In this document: piece by piece, positions 35,270 to 43,552 of the stretch
Position numbering within the stretch: the first letter of the stretch is position 1
Layout of the letters: the number at the start of each line of letters is the position of its first letter
Notes under the pieces: generated by a model
What the model was told of the DNA's origin: nothing
What the model saw: the letters and a program-made list of their open reading frames with translations, nothing else
The model's database searches: none
Program-made: the position numbers and the translations under genes
DNA from: DASUNP01 sp963728545
GTDB taxonomy: Bacteria > Acidobacteriota > Blastocatellia > UBA7656
NCBI GenBank assembly: GCA_963728545.1
Contig: CAVSKO010000002.1
Location: 2,232,001 to 2,296,000 of the forward strand
DNA length: 64,000 nt
Reading direction: 5' to 3'

Positions 35270-36445
35270 ATGACTCACGGATTTTCATTCGAAAAGAGTG
35301 CAACCGACACGACGACGCGCGCGCGCGCGGGCCGCGTCAGCACGGCTCACGGCTCGTTCGACACGCCCGCTTTCATGCCCGTGGGCACGCAAGGGACGGT
35401 TAAAGCGCTGACGCAGGAAATGCTCGAAAGCGCCGGGGCCAAGATCATACTCGGCAACACCTATCATCTTTATCTGAGGCCGGGCCACCTGACGATTAAT
35501 CGCCTGGGCGGGCTGCACCGTTTCATCTCGTGGGACCGCGCGATCCTCACCGACAGCGGCGGGTTTCAAGTCTTCAGCCTCGGGCCGCTCAGGCGGATGA
35601 GCGAAGAGGGCGTCGAGTTTCAATCCCACATCAACGGCTCGCGCCAATTCTTGACGCCGGAAAAGTCTATGGAGATTCAGGCCGCGCTCGGCTCTGACAT
35701 AGTGATGGCGTTTGACGAATGCACGCCGTATCCCGCGACGCGGGATGAAGCGCTCCGCTCGCTTGAGCTGACCGAAAGGTGGGCGCGCAGGTCGAAGGAC
35801 CACTTAGTCAGATTGCACACGGACCCAGGCCGTGCTGAAAGCGCCTCAATCAATATTGTAAACCCCGATCAGGCGCTATTCGGGATCATACAGGGAAGCA
35901 CTTACCTGGATCTTCGCGAGCGGTCCCTGGCGGGGCTCGTCGAAATAGGCTTTGACGGCTACGCGATAGGCGGGCTTTCGGTGGGCGAGGAAAAGAGCGC
36001 GATGTTTGACGTGGTATCGCACGTCGCGCCGTTGATGCCCGAAGCGTGTCCCCGCTATCTGATGGGCGTAGGCACGCCCGAAGACCTGATCGAAGCGGTC
36101 GCCTGCGGGGTAGATATGTTCGATTGCGTGATGCCCACGCGCAACGCCAGGAACGGACAGCTTTTTACGAGCCGGGGCCGAATCAACATCAAAAACACGC
36201 GCTTTCGCGATGACCCGCGCCCCGCAGACGAGGCTTGCGAATGCGCGGTTTGCGCCAGGTATTCGCGCGCATATTTGCGCCACCTCTGGGCGAGCGGCGA
36301 GATACTCTGGGCGGTTTTAAGCTCTTATCATAACGTCAGCTTCTACCTTGACATGATGGCGCGAATCAGGCAATCTATCAAGCTTGGCACTTTTAACGAG
36401 TTTCATAAGACTTATCTGAGCGACCTTGCACGCGGACAGGACTGA
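35270..36445 (+). CDS. tgt: queuine tRNA-ribosyltransferase (TGT)
   Basis: About 391 residues. Exchanges guanine-34 for preQ1 in tRNAs with GUN anticodons. Motifs: FDTPAFMPVGTQGTVKALTQ, GNTYHLYLRPG, LTDSGGFQVFSLG, MAFDECTPYP (catalytic Asp), GGLSVGEEK, the nucleophile region MFDCVMPTRNARNGQLFT, and the zinc site CECAVCARYSRAYLRH. The frame also contains ATGs at 35231 and 35234; the one at 35270 starts closest to the family's usual N-terminus. First gene of tgt-yajC-secD-secF. Confidence 0.95.
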   Translation: MTHGFSFEKSATDTTTRARAGRVSTAHGSFDTPAFMPVGTQGTVKALTQEMLESAGAKIILGNTYHLYLRPGHLTINRLGGLHRFISWDRAILTDSGGFQVFSLGPLRRMSEEGVEFQSHINGSRQFLTPEKSMEIQAALGSDIVMAFDECTPYPATRDEALRSLELTERWARRSKDHLVRLHTDPGRAESASINIVNPDQALFGIIQGSTYLDLRERSLAGLVEIGFDGYAIGGLSVGEEKSAMFDVVSHVAPLMPEACPRYLMGVGTPEDLIEAVACGVDMFDCVMPTRNARNGQLFTSRGRINIKNTRFRDDPRPADEACECAVCARYSRAYLRHLWASGEILWAVLSSYHNVSFYLDMMARIRQSIKLGTFNEFHKTYLSDLARGQD

Positions 36446-36522
36446 TACCTCAACAGGATTCAATCCGTAGCCCCCGCGGGCGGAATCTCCCGCTAGAAAG
36501 TGCCGGCGAGTAAAAATCAAAA

Positions 36523-36891
36523 ATGGACATGAAAATAGCCTTAGGCTTTCTGTTTTTTCTCCAGGAGGGGCAGCCACAGCAGCCCGGCGCAGGCAGCTTT
36601 ATCACCTCGCTTCTGCCCTTCATCCTCATTTTCGGCATATTCTACCTCCTCGTCATACGTCCCCAGCAAAAAAGACAGCGGCAGGCGCAGAAAGAGCGTG
36701 AAGAGTTGCTCAACGCGCTCAAGCCGGGCGACAAGGTGGTCACGTCGGGCGGCATCTACGGAACGATAGTCGCCGTTCGCGACGACACCGTGACGCTGAG
36801 GATAGCCGACAAAGTTTCAGTCGAGGTGATGCGGAGCGCCATAGCGGGGCCGCAAGCCTTGGACGCCAAAGGGGTCGAGGCAACGAAGTAA
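36523..36891 (+). CDS. yajC: preprotein translocase subunit YajC
   Basis: 122 residues. One N-terminal membrane helix (about 26-47, SLLPFILIFGIFYLLVIRPQ) followed by QQKRQRQAQKEREELLNALK and GDKVVTSGGIYGTIVAVRDD, the standard YajC layout. An auxiliary part of the SecDF-YajC complex that helps the Sec translocon. The segment before the helix is a longer, Gln/Gly-rich leader than usual. Lies 77 bases after tgt and 14 before secD. Confidence 0.93.
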   Translation: MDMKIALGFLFFLQEGQPQQPGAGSFITSLLPFILIFGIFYLLVIRPQQKRQRQAQKEREELLNALKPGDKVVTSGGIYGTIVAVRDDTVTLRIADKVSVEVMRSAIAGPQALDAKGVEATK

Positions 36892-36905
36892 TAACGGGTG
36901 GTTTT

Positions 36906-38579
36906 ATGCGTAAAGATATTCGGAATCGAACGATCATAATTGTATTGGTAACGCTGGTGGGGCTGTACCTGGTCCTGATGCCGTCGCCGAAAGAACGATG
37001 GCCAAACGCTAAAGATTTCACCAGCTGGACTCAGGTCAAAGAGAACCTGTCAAACAATATCAACCTCGGGCTTGACCTTCGCGGCGGCAGCCACCTCGTC
37101 ATGCAGGTGCAGACAAACGACGTAATAAAAAGCATCTCGCAAAAAAACGTCGAAGTAGCCGAAGCGAAGCTCAAAGAGAAGGGCTGGCCCTATACCGAGA
37201 TCAAGGCCACCGACGTAGACGAGATAACTATCACGCTGCCGGATAGAAGCAGAGCCGCCGACATCATTAACGAGCTTGAGCGCGAATTCAACGCGCACAC
37301 TTCTGAAGCGCGCGGCTGGTCGGGAACCGAAAAAGGCAATTCTATCGTCTTCAAGTTTGCCGAGGACGCCCAGAACATAGAGCGCGAGCGCGCCACTATG
37401 CTCGCCAAAGAGATCATAGACAAGCGCGTAAACGAGTTCGGCGTCAAAGAGCCAATCGTGCAGCGGCATGGCGGCGAGGGCCGTTATCAAATCCTGATAC
37501 AGATGCCCGGCGTCAACGATCCTGAGCGCGTAAAAAACACGCTCAACGCCGACTCGAACCTGGAGCTGAAGCTCGTAGCCAAAAACACGTCGGTGCCCTA
37601 CCCCACGAGAGAGGCGGCCGAAGCCGCGGCGCGTGGTCTTGAGGGCGGGCTTGAGAAGTACGAAGTGGTGCTTTACCGCCCTCGCGCCGAGGCAGGCACA
37701 GCGCCCACCGAAGGGTGGGTAGTGGTCGAAAAGACTCCCGTAGTCACCGGCATGGACATGCGCAGCGCGCAGGCGTCCAGGTCGCAATACGGCGGGGCGA
37801 ACTGGGAGATAGATTTTCAGCTTACGCCGGGCGGCGCTACCCGTTTCGGCGACGTGACCGGCAAGCACGTGGGCGATTACCTCGCCATCGTGATGAATAA
37901 TGAAGTCAGGTCGGCCCCCAGCATCAACAGCCAGATCACGGATCGCGGCCAGATCACGGGCGGCTTCACGCAGCAATCGGCAGAAGACCTTGCGCTCGTG
38001 TTGAGATCGGGCGCGCTTCCGGCAAAGGTCACTTACATCGAAGAGCGAACCGTAGGCCCCTCGCTCGGCGCGGACTCTATACGCCAGGGAGTCGCCGCAT
38101 CGATAGCGGGCTTGGTCGCGGTCGTCCTCTTCATGCTCTGGTACTACCGGCTGTCGGGCGTCAACGCGGTGCTTGCGCTCATACTGAACCTGATATTGCT
38201 GCTGGCGGTCATCGTCATCTTCAATGCAACGCTCACGCTCCCGGGCATAGCGGGCGTGATCTTAACCATAGGTATGGCTGTCGATTCGAACGTCTTGATC
38301 TTCGAGCGCATACGCGAAGAGTTGCGAAACGGCAAGGTTGTCTCTTCGGCGGTCGCGGTCGGCTTTAATAAAGCCTTTTTGACTATCATCAACACGCACG
38401 TAACGACCATAGTTTCAGCCGTCTTTCTATTCGTATTCGGGACCGGCCCGATCAAAGGGTTCGCCGTCACGCTGGTCGCAGGACTTGTTGTCAACGTTTT
38501 CACATCGGTCTTCGTGTCGAGGACGATCTTTATGTGGCACCTGAACCGAACGGCGAGGGTTGAGTCGTTGAGCATATAG
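36906..38579 (+). CDS. secD: protein translocase subunit SecD
   Basis: 557 residues. N-terminal helix IIIVLVTLVGLYLVLMP, the D1-D6 marks NINLGLDLRGGSHLVMQV and GGFTQQSAEDLALVLRSGAL, a large periplasmic P1 region, and then RND-type helices from about residue 385 to 545, including LTLPGIAGVILTIGMAVDSN and VLIFERIREEL. Drives late export steps with the proton motive force. The periplasmic domain is slightly enlarged compared with E. coli-like proteins in the LELKLVAKNTSVPYPTREAA region, a feature shared with the half-length paralogue. Confidence 0.95.
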   Translation: MRKDIRNRTIIIVLVTLVGLYLVLMPSPKERWPNAKDFTSWTQVKENLSNNINLGLDLRGGSHLVMQVQTNDVIKSISQKNVEVAEAKLKEKGWPYTEIKATDVDEITITLPDRSRAADIINELEREFNAHTSEARGWSGTEKGNSIVFKFAEDAQNIERERATMLAKEIIDKRVNEFGVKEPIVQRHGGEGRYQILIQMPGVNDPERVKNTLNADSNLELKLVAKNTSVPYPTREAAEAAARGLEGGLEKYEVVLYRPRAEAGTAPTEGWVVVEKTPVVTGMDMRSAQASRSQYGGANWEIDFQLTPGGATRFGDVTGKHVGDYLAIVMNNEVRSAPSINSQITDRGQITGGFTQQSAEDLALVLRSGALPAKVTYIEERTVGPSLGADSIRQGVAASIAGLVAVVLFMLWYYRLSGVNAVLALILNLILLLAVIVIFNATLTLPGIAGVILTIGMAVDSNVLIFERIREELRNGKVVSSAVAVGFNKAFLTIINTHVTTIVSAVFLFVFGTGPIKGFAVTLVAGLVVNVFTSVFVSRTIFMWHLNRTARVESLSI

Positions 38580-38588
38580 AAATTGCCA

Positions 38589-38634
38589 GTTGTCAGCCGC
38601 CCGGTTGCATTTAAACAACCGGGCGGCTGACAAC
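38589..38634. repeat. perfect 19-bp hairpin between secD and secF
   Basis: Arms GTTGTCAGCCGCCCGGTTG (38589-38607) and CAACCGGGCGGCTGACAAC (38616-38634) flank an 8-base loop. No U-tract follows, so it is not a plain terminator. It could hold back exonucleases or lower secF relative to secD, or be a REP-like unit. Confidence 0.8.
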
Positions 38635-38651
38635 GGACCTCTGGAGTTTTC

Positions 38652-40124
38652 ATGGTAGAATTATTTCGCAATCCTCAAATCAACTGGATCAAAGCCAAAA
38701 ACTATCTTATTCCCGTCTCGATAATCTTACTGCTGTTGGGCGCGATTTCCGTTCAAGTTCGCGGGTTCAACCTGAGCGTCGACTTCACCGGCGGCACGCT
38801 GATGACGGTCAGGTTTAAAGAGGCGGTCGCGCCCGAACAGATACGCTCCGCGCTTTCAACCGACCCGGCAATCGATACGAGCAAGGTGACGATTCAAACA
38901 GTTCTTGGCCGCAATAGCGAATTTCAAATACGCGCCGCGCAATCGGGCAATGACTTTCAAGACAAGCGAAGGCTCATTCGCGCCCTGCAAAAGCTCAATC
39001 CGGAAGGCGACATTTCGGCGGGTAAAGCCAATATCAATACGATCAACGCCGAAGGCATAGAGATAGAGCTTCGCGAGGTTGATTCGCTCGGAATCAAAGA
39101 CCAGGTCTTCGCAGGCCCGCACCCTTACAGGCTCGTGGGCGATCAGATAATCGCTTTCCGCGATCAGCAACAGAAGGGATTTATTCAGGACACCAACGTA
39201 CTGCAAAGCCTTCCGTTGACCGCGCCGAATTATGACGGCTTCGATCAGGCCAAGGTTAAAGCAGCCCTTTTAGAGCGGCTATACGCGGGCAAGATCGATA
39301 TGAACCTGGTGGGCGCCAAAGAGATAGAAGATGCGCTTTATCGCATCAACCCGACCGGCTCGCCCGATACTTACGCCAAGGCAGCCGAGGCGATTGCCAA
39401 ATATCGCGCGGACCGCGACGGCGTAATCAACAGCCTGGAAGAGATACAGGTGCAAGAAGTCCCGGCAGACCTGCTCGAAAAGATGAAGGACTATTTTACT
39501 ACGGGCAGCTTCGCAGTGATTTCAGCCGACGTGGTCGGGCCGCAGGTGAGCGAAGACCTGCGCTCGCGAGCAATCTACGCGACGCTCGCGGCGCTGGCGG
39601 GGATGCTCATTTACGTGGCTTTCCGGTTTGAATGGATTTACGGCGTGGCGGCGGTGGCGGCGGTCTTCCACGACGTGCTTGTGACTTTAGGCATATTCAG
39701 TCTCATCCAGGAAGAGATAAGCCTGACCGTGATTGCCGCGCTGCTGACACTGGTCGGCTTCTCTATGAACGACACTATAGTCATCTTTGATCGAATACGA
39801 GAGAACCTCAGACTGCGAAGGCGGGACAGCCTCGTGCAGATCACGAACGATTCGATCAATCAAACACTTTCTCGGACCGTTATCACAAACGGGCTCACGT
39901 TTCTTTCAGTAGTTGCGATCTTGATATTCGGCGGCGAGGTGCTGAGAGGGTTCGCGCTCGCGCTCACTATAGGCATTATCGTCGGCACGTTCTCTACGGT
40001 CGCTGTCGCAAGCCCCATCATGCTCTGGTGGCATTACCTCACGACCGGAAAAGGGAGCGGAAGCCGAGGCACGCCCGTAGAAGCGCGCCCGCGCGCTGCG
40101 AAGAGAACCCTGGCAGAAGTCTAA
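38652..40124 (+). CDS. secF: protein translocase subunit SecF, enlarged
   Basis: 490 residues, much longer than the common 300-330. The N-terminal helix (about 19-36), LSVDFTGGTLMTVRFKE (D-F-x-G-G), then about 160 extra residues at 120-280 with no recognised domain, then the usual VVGPQVSEDLRSRAIYATLA and RND helices to about 470, including LLTLVGFSMNDTIVIFDRIR and FLSVVAILIFGGEVLRGFAL. An ATTTTC-like start region with GGAG upstream. Follows secD after 72 bases holding a strong hairpin. Confidence 0.92.
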   Translation: MVELFRNPQINWIKAKNYLIPVSIILLLLGAISVQVRGFNLSVDFTGGTLMTVRFKEAVAPEQIRSALSTDPAIDTSKVTIQTVLGRNSEFQIRAAQSGNDFQDKRRLIRALQKLNPEGDISAGKANINTINAEGIEIELREVDSLGIKDQVFAGPHPYRLVGDQIIAFRDQQQKGFIQDTNVLQSLPLTAPNYDGFDQAKVKAALLERLYAGKIDMNLVGAKEIEDALYRINPTGSPDTYAKAAEAIAKYRADRDGVINSLEEIQVQEVPADLLEKMKDYFTTGSFAVISADVVGPQVSEDLRSRAIYATLAALAGMLIYVAFRFEWIYGVAAVAAVFHDVLVTLGIFSLIQEEISLTVIAALLTLVGFSMNDTIVIFDRIRENLRLRRRDSLVQITNDSINQTLSRTVITNGLTFLSVVAILIFGGEVLRGFALALTIGIIVGTFSTVAVASPIMLWWHYLTTGKGSGSRGTPVEARPRAAKRTLAEV

Positions 40125-40230
40125 CGATTTTCGATTTCGGATTTTGGATTGCCGGAGCATAGCTTGTTGCGACAACTCGCAGGCTTCCGTCATCCAAAAT
40201 TCGAAATCGAAAATCCGAAATCGAAAATGG
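40124..40230. repeat. heptamer-array inverted repeat downstream of secF
   Basis: Left array CGATTTTCGATTTCGGATTT and right array in the reverse sense (40190-40228). Read as its complement, the right arm matches the left arm except for exactly 14 additional bases, i.e. two heptamers. Sits just past the secF stop and may end its transcript. Confidence 0.8.
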
Positions 40231-40514
40231 GTTTGGGAACAAATTTTTGCGCGCGGTGTCTAAATTGTTCGGGAGCCTAAAAACTCCTTGACTTGATGGG
40301 AAAGCCAGTAGTAGACTCAGCCGGTTTTCAATCAGACTGTCGCGTAGAAAACAATCCTGAGGTCCGTGAGTCGCGCCATGTTGTTTCAAATTGCTCCGAT
40401 CAGCAATACCGCGCTTATGGAACTGCCACAGGTTCGCGCACTCATCGAGAGCCTCGTCCGCGCTGAGATACAGACTAGCACACCAATCCATAGAGAATAA
40501 TCGGAGGAATTAAG
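40125..40514. other. 390-bp intergenic region between secF and the TonB cluster
   Basis: Contains the heptamer inverted repeat (40124-40230) and, downstream, about 280 bases without a convincing gene. The TonB-family start at 40515 has AGGAGG-like AATCGGAGGAATTAAG before it. I see no strong -35/-10 pair; the operon promoter should lie here. Confidence 0.5.
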
Positions 40515-41603
40515 ATGTCCGATCAACTTCAGTTAGTGCTCGCCCTACTGGTAGCGCTCGGGATACACGCATTAATTGCCCTGCCAATCGGCCTGGTCCC
40601 CGCTTTCATTGCAAAGAAGAAGAATCGCAGCTTCTCTTTATGGTGGATGTACGGGGCCTTCTGCATTTTTTATGCGCAGATTTTTCTCGCCATCTGGTGG
40701 GCATACGGAAAGGGATTTGGCGGGTTATCAGCTTTCGCCTTGCTCATAGGCGTCTTTCTGGCGATCTTGCCGTTCGCGCACGCGATCACGGCAAAGCCGC
40801 CGGTCCAGACCGAGCACCTGACCGAGCGGTCCATTATGGGTCAATCGCTCGTCGTGTCGTCGGCCAACACGGGCGGCGATGACCGCATAATCTACTTTTT
40901 CGACACGATGGGGATATGGGCGACGCTGGCGTTTTTGATAATCTTCATACCCGGTGTGGTCATCATCAACGCGCAGTTGACGAAGACGGGCGAGACGGCC
41001 ATCGAGCTTGCAACGCCTCCGCCCGCAGCGGCTCCGGCTTCGGCTCCCAAACCGCAGCCCAAGAACCAGCCCGCCAAGGTTGAAGCCTACGTCGCGGCTA
41101 AAGAGCCGCCCAAGACCATCGAGAAGCCTTCGCCGCCCAAGCCTATGGAGCGCATAGAGTACACAGGCCCCGTCGCGGCGGGCGGCTCTTCGGGCGGCGG
41201 CGCTCCGGGCGGCATACCCGGCGGCATAATCGGCGGCACGCCCGGTGGAGGGGGTGAGGCTCCGCCTCCGCCTCCGCCTCCGCCTCCGCCGAAGGAAGAG
41301 CCAAAGCCTGAGCCTCCGAAGATAATTCGCAAGTCGGGCGGCGTGCTTCAAGGCTCGGCGACGCGTCGGCCGACGCCGACCTATCCGCCGCTGGCCCGCG
41401 CTGCGCGCGTAAGCGGTGCGGTCGTCGTCGAGGTGACGGTTGACGAATCGGGCAACGTTCTATCGGCGAGGGCCATATCGGGACACCCGCTGTTGAAAGA
41501 CGCGGCGGTCGCTGCCGCTCGCGGCTGGAAATTCACGCCCACACAGCTTAGCGGCGTGCCGGTGAAAGTCATAGGCACGATCACCTTTAACTTCACGCCG
41601 TAA
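40515..41603 (+). CDS. TonB-family protein with four membrane helices
   Basis: 362 residues. The N-terminal half has four predicted membrane helices (about 7-33, 42-63, 70-92, 133-152) instead of the single TonB anchor. A Pro/Ala/Gly-rich spacer (about 165-285, with a ten-proline run) leads to a TonB C-terminal domain: TYPPLARAARVSGAVVVEVT, DESGNVLSARAISGHPLL and AARGWKFTP. TonB carries proton-motive energy from ExbBD to outer membrane transporters. First gene of a cluster with exbB, two exbD and a lipoprotein. Confidence 0.88.
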   Translation: MSDQLQLVLALLVALGIHALIALPIGLVPAFIAKKKNRSFSLWWMYGAFCIFYAQIFLAIWWAYGKGFGGLSAFALLIGVFLAILPFAHAITAKPPVQTEHLTERSIMGQSLVVSSANTGGDDRIIYFFDTMGIWATLAFLIIFIPGVVIINAQLTKTGETAIELATPPPAAAPASAPKPQPKNQPAKVEAYVAAKEPPKTIEKPSPPKPMERIEYTGPVAAGGSSGGGAPGGIPGGIIGGTPGGGGEAPPPPPPPPPPKEEPKPEPPKIIRKSGGVLQGSATRRPTPTYPPLARAARVSGAVVVEVTVDESGNVLSARAISGHPLLKDAAVAAARGWKFTPTQLSGVPVKVIGTITFNFTP

Positions 41604-41696
41604 CATTAATCGAGTTCTTCTACCTGGCCGGGAGGTCCGTGTGCCTCCCGGCTGCGCACTGAAAAGTATCTAATTTGACTTGGAGGGATTCTACAC

Positions 41697-42470
41697 ATGC
41701 TACTTCTAACTAATCTGTGGCTGGCGGGCAACAAGCTCGCGTTCTTACTGCTTCAGGCAGCAGACCAGGCAGCGCCGCAAGCGGAGCCCGCCAAACACGG
41801 CGGCTTCTCAATTCTGGAGATGCTACGAAAGATGGAATGGCCCGCGTGGGTCATCGCGATCGTGCTCGCCATAATGAGCATGTACTCGATTGCCGTGATG
41901 GTCGAGCGGTGGCTCACCTTCAATGCGGCAAAGAACCAGTCGCGCATGTTTGCGCCCAAAGTCGCAATGGCGCTGCGCGACAATCGCATAGACGAAGCCA
42001 TAGCGATCTCTGACCGTCATAAGAAGTCTCACCTTGCGATGGTCGTAAACGCAGGACTGCAAGAATTCCAGGCGCATCAGGCAGGCTCGGACATCCCCGG
42101 CTCGACTATGGATGCCGCGCGCCGCGCCTTGCAGCGCGCTACGGCGCTCAAGACCGCAGAGCTTAAACGCGGACTTTCGGGCCTCGCAACCATAGGCTCG
42201 ACCGCCCCGTTCGTGGGACTGCTCGGCACAGTCGTCGGCATCATCAACGCGTTCCAGGGCATGGAGAAGGCCGAAGGAACCGGCATCGCGGCCGTCGCGG
42301 GCGGCATTTCGGAAGCGCTGATCGAAACGGCGTTCGGGTTGCTCGTAGCCATCCCGGCGGTCTGGGCGTTCAACATCTTCCAGAGCAAGGTCGAGGCCTT
42401 CACGATTGAGATGGACAACTCCTCGTCCGAGCTTATCGATTACTTCCTCAAGCGCCGCGGAAGTGCATAG
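41697..42470 (+). CDS. exbB: ExbB/TolQ proton channel protein
   Basis: 257 residues. Three membrane helices: about 53-73 (AWVIAIVLAIMSMYSIAVMV), about 165-185 (IGSTAPFVGLLGTVVGIINA) and about 205-230 (ALIETAFGLLVAIPAVWAFN), with the conserved TolQ/ExbB core. It forms the pentameric part of the inner-membrane motor that energises TonB. An N-terminal extension of about 45 residues includes KHGGFSILEMLRKM. Lies 93 bases after the TonB gene and 25 before exbD. Confidence 0.94.
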   Translation: MLLLTNLWLAGNKLAFLLLQAADQAAPQAEPAKHGGFSILEMLRKMEWPAWVIAIVLAIMSMYSIAVMVERWLTFNAAKNQSRMFAPKVAMALRDNRIDEAIAISDRHKKSHLAMVVNAGLQEFQAHQAGSDIPGSTMDAARRALQRATALKTAELKRGLSGLATIGSTAPFVGLLGTVVGIINAFQGMEKAEGTGIAAVAGGISEALIETAFGLLVAIPAVWAFNIFQSKVEAFTIEMDNSSSELIDYFLKRRGSA

Positions 42471-42495
42471 GTAGAGTTTCATAGGAGGTTTAGCT

Positions 42496-42948
42496 ATGGG
42501 AATGGCAGCAGGCGGTGACAAAAGCGGTTTTGTCGCCGATATCAACGTCACACCGATGGTAGACGTGATGCTGGTTTTGCTCATCATCTTCATGGTGGTC
42601 GCGCCGTTGTTGCAGAGCGGGGTCAGCGTCGCCGTGCCGAAATCCAGGAACCCTGATCTTGACGAGAATATCGTCAAAGAGACTTCGGCGGTGATCGCTA
42701 TCCCGAACGATAACGAGTTCTATATCGGGCGCGATAAGATGAACGCCAAGGAAGATATCGCAGCCAAGGTCACGAGCATACTTAAGGACAAGAGGCCCGA
42801 CGAGCAGATCGTCTATATCAAAGCCGGAAAGCTCACCAAGTACGGCACGGTCGTCGATGTTATAGACGTGCTGCGCAACTCGGACCCGCCCTGGGAGCGA
42901 ATAGGGCTTGTGACCGAAAAAGAGAAGACCGGGGCCGAAACTCAATAG
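42496..42948 (+). CDS. exbD: ExbD/TolR protein (first copy)
   Basis: 150 residues. One membrane helix at about 20-42 with the motif INVTPMVDVMLVLLIIFMVV, whose Asp is the proton-path residue, then a periplasmic ExbD domain ending in VIDVLRNSDPPWERIGLVTE. It follows exbB by 25 bases and is followed by a second exbD, a common arrangement in Acidobacteriota, which may form heterodimers. Confidence 0.93.
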   Translation: MGMAAGGDKSGFVADINVTPMVDVMLVLLIIFMVVAPLLQSGVSVAVPKSRNPDLDENIVKETSAVIAIPNDNEFYIGRDKMNAKEDIAAKVTSILKDKRPDEQIVYIKAGKLTKYGTVVDVIDVLRNSDPPWERIGLVTEKEKTGAETQ

Positions 42949-43022
42949 CGGCGATAAAGCGGCTCAACTCTGAAGGCGCGGGCGCTCGCGCGAGCGCCCG
43001 CAGGAAATTGTCTTAAATTATT

Positions 43023-43067
43023 AGGAGGGTGGCTGCCGATAGAGTCGGCAGCCTGGTAATAAAGATG
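43023..43067 (+). promoter_or_regulatory. stem-loop between Shine-Dalgarno and start codon of the second exbD
   Basis: AGGAGGG (43023-43029) is followed by GGCTGCCGA (43031-43039), loop TAGAG, TCGGCAGCC (43045-43053), then the ATG at 43065. Unfolded, the spacing is 35 bases; with the 9-bp stem closed, about 12 bases remain. The structure would bring the ribosome binding site within reach of the start. Confidence 0.65.
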
Positions 43068-43532
43068 GCACACGGAGAAACTGAAGAGATTTTCGGAAAA
43101 AAACCGGGAGGTCTTGCACCGCCTAACATCAACGTCACGCCGCTGATTGACGTGCTGCTCGTGCTGTTAATCATCTTCATGGTTATTCAGCCGCGCAAAG
43201 AGGCGAAATTCGAGTCGCAAATCCCTTCCAAGCCCGATCCGAACGATACCACTGTGATACCGAAGATCGGCCTCCTCGTGATCGAGGTTGACCGCGAGAA
43301 CGTCGGCATGGCACAGATGGTGAAACTCAACACAAAGCCCATAGCTTTGGTTGACCTCCGGCGCGAGCTTAAGGCCGTCTTCGAGCAGCGAGAGCGCGAA
43401 GGCGTGAGCGATACCACGGTCTTTATCAAGGCGCCGAGAGACAAGGCTTATGGCGACATAGTCTACGTCATCGACGAGGTTAAAGGCGCGGGCGCGCAGC
43501 CCATCGGGCTACAGGTTGATTATCTGGAATAG
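43065..43532 (+). CDS. exbD: ExbD/TolR protein (second copy)
   Basis: 155 residues from the ATG at 43065; a GTG at 43029 in the same frame touches the AGGAGG and is too close. Membrane helix with INVTPLIDVLLVLLIIFMVI, again keeping the Asp, then the periplasmic domain ending in IDEVKGAGAQPIGLQVDYLE. Differs from the first copy by the insert VIEVDRENVGMAQMVKLNT. Part of the TonB cluster. Confidence 0.92.
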   Translation: MAHGETEEIFGKKPGGLAPPNINVTPLIDVLLVLLIIFMVIQPRKEAKFESQIPSKPDPNDTTVIPKIGLLVIEVDRENVGMAQMVKLNTKPIALVDLRRELKAVFEQREREGVSDTTVFIKAPRDKAYGDIVYVIDEVKGAGAQPIGLQVDYLE

Positions 43533-43552
43533 ACGTGCAGGAGGAGATTATT

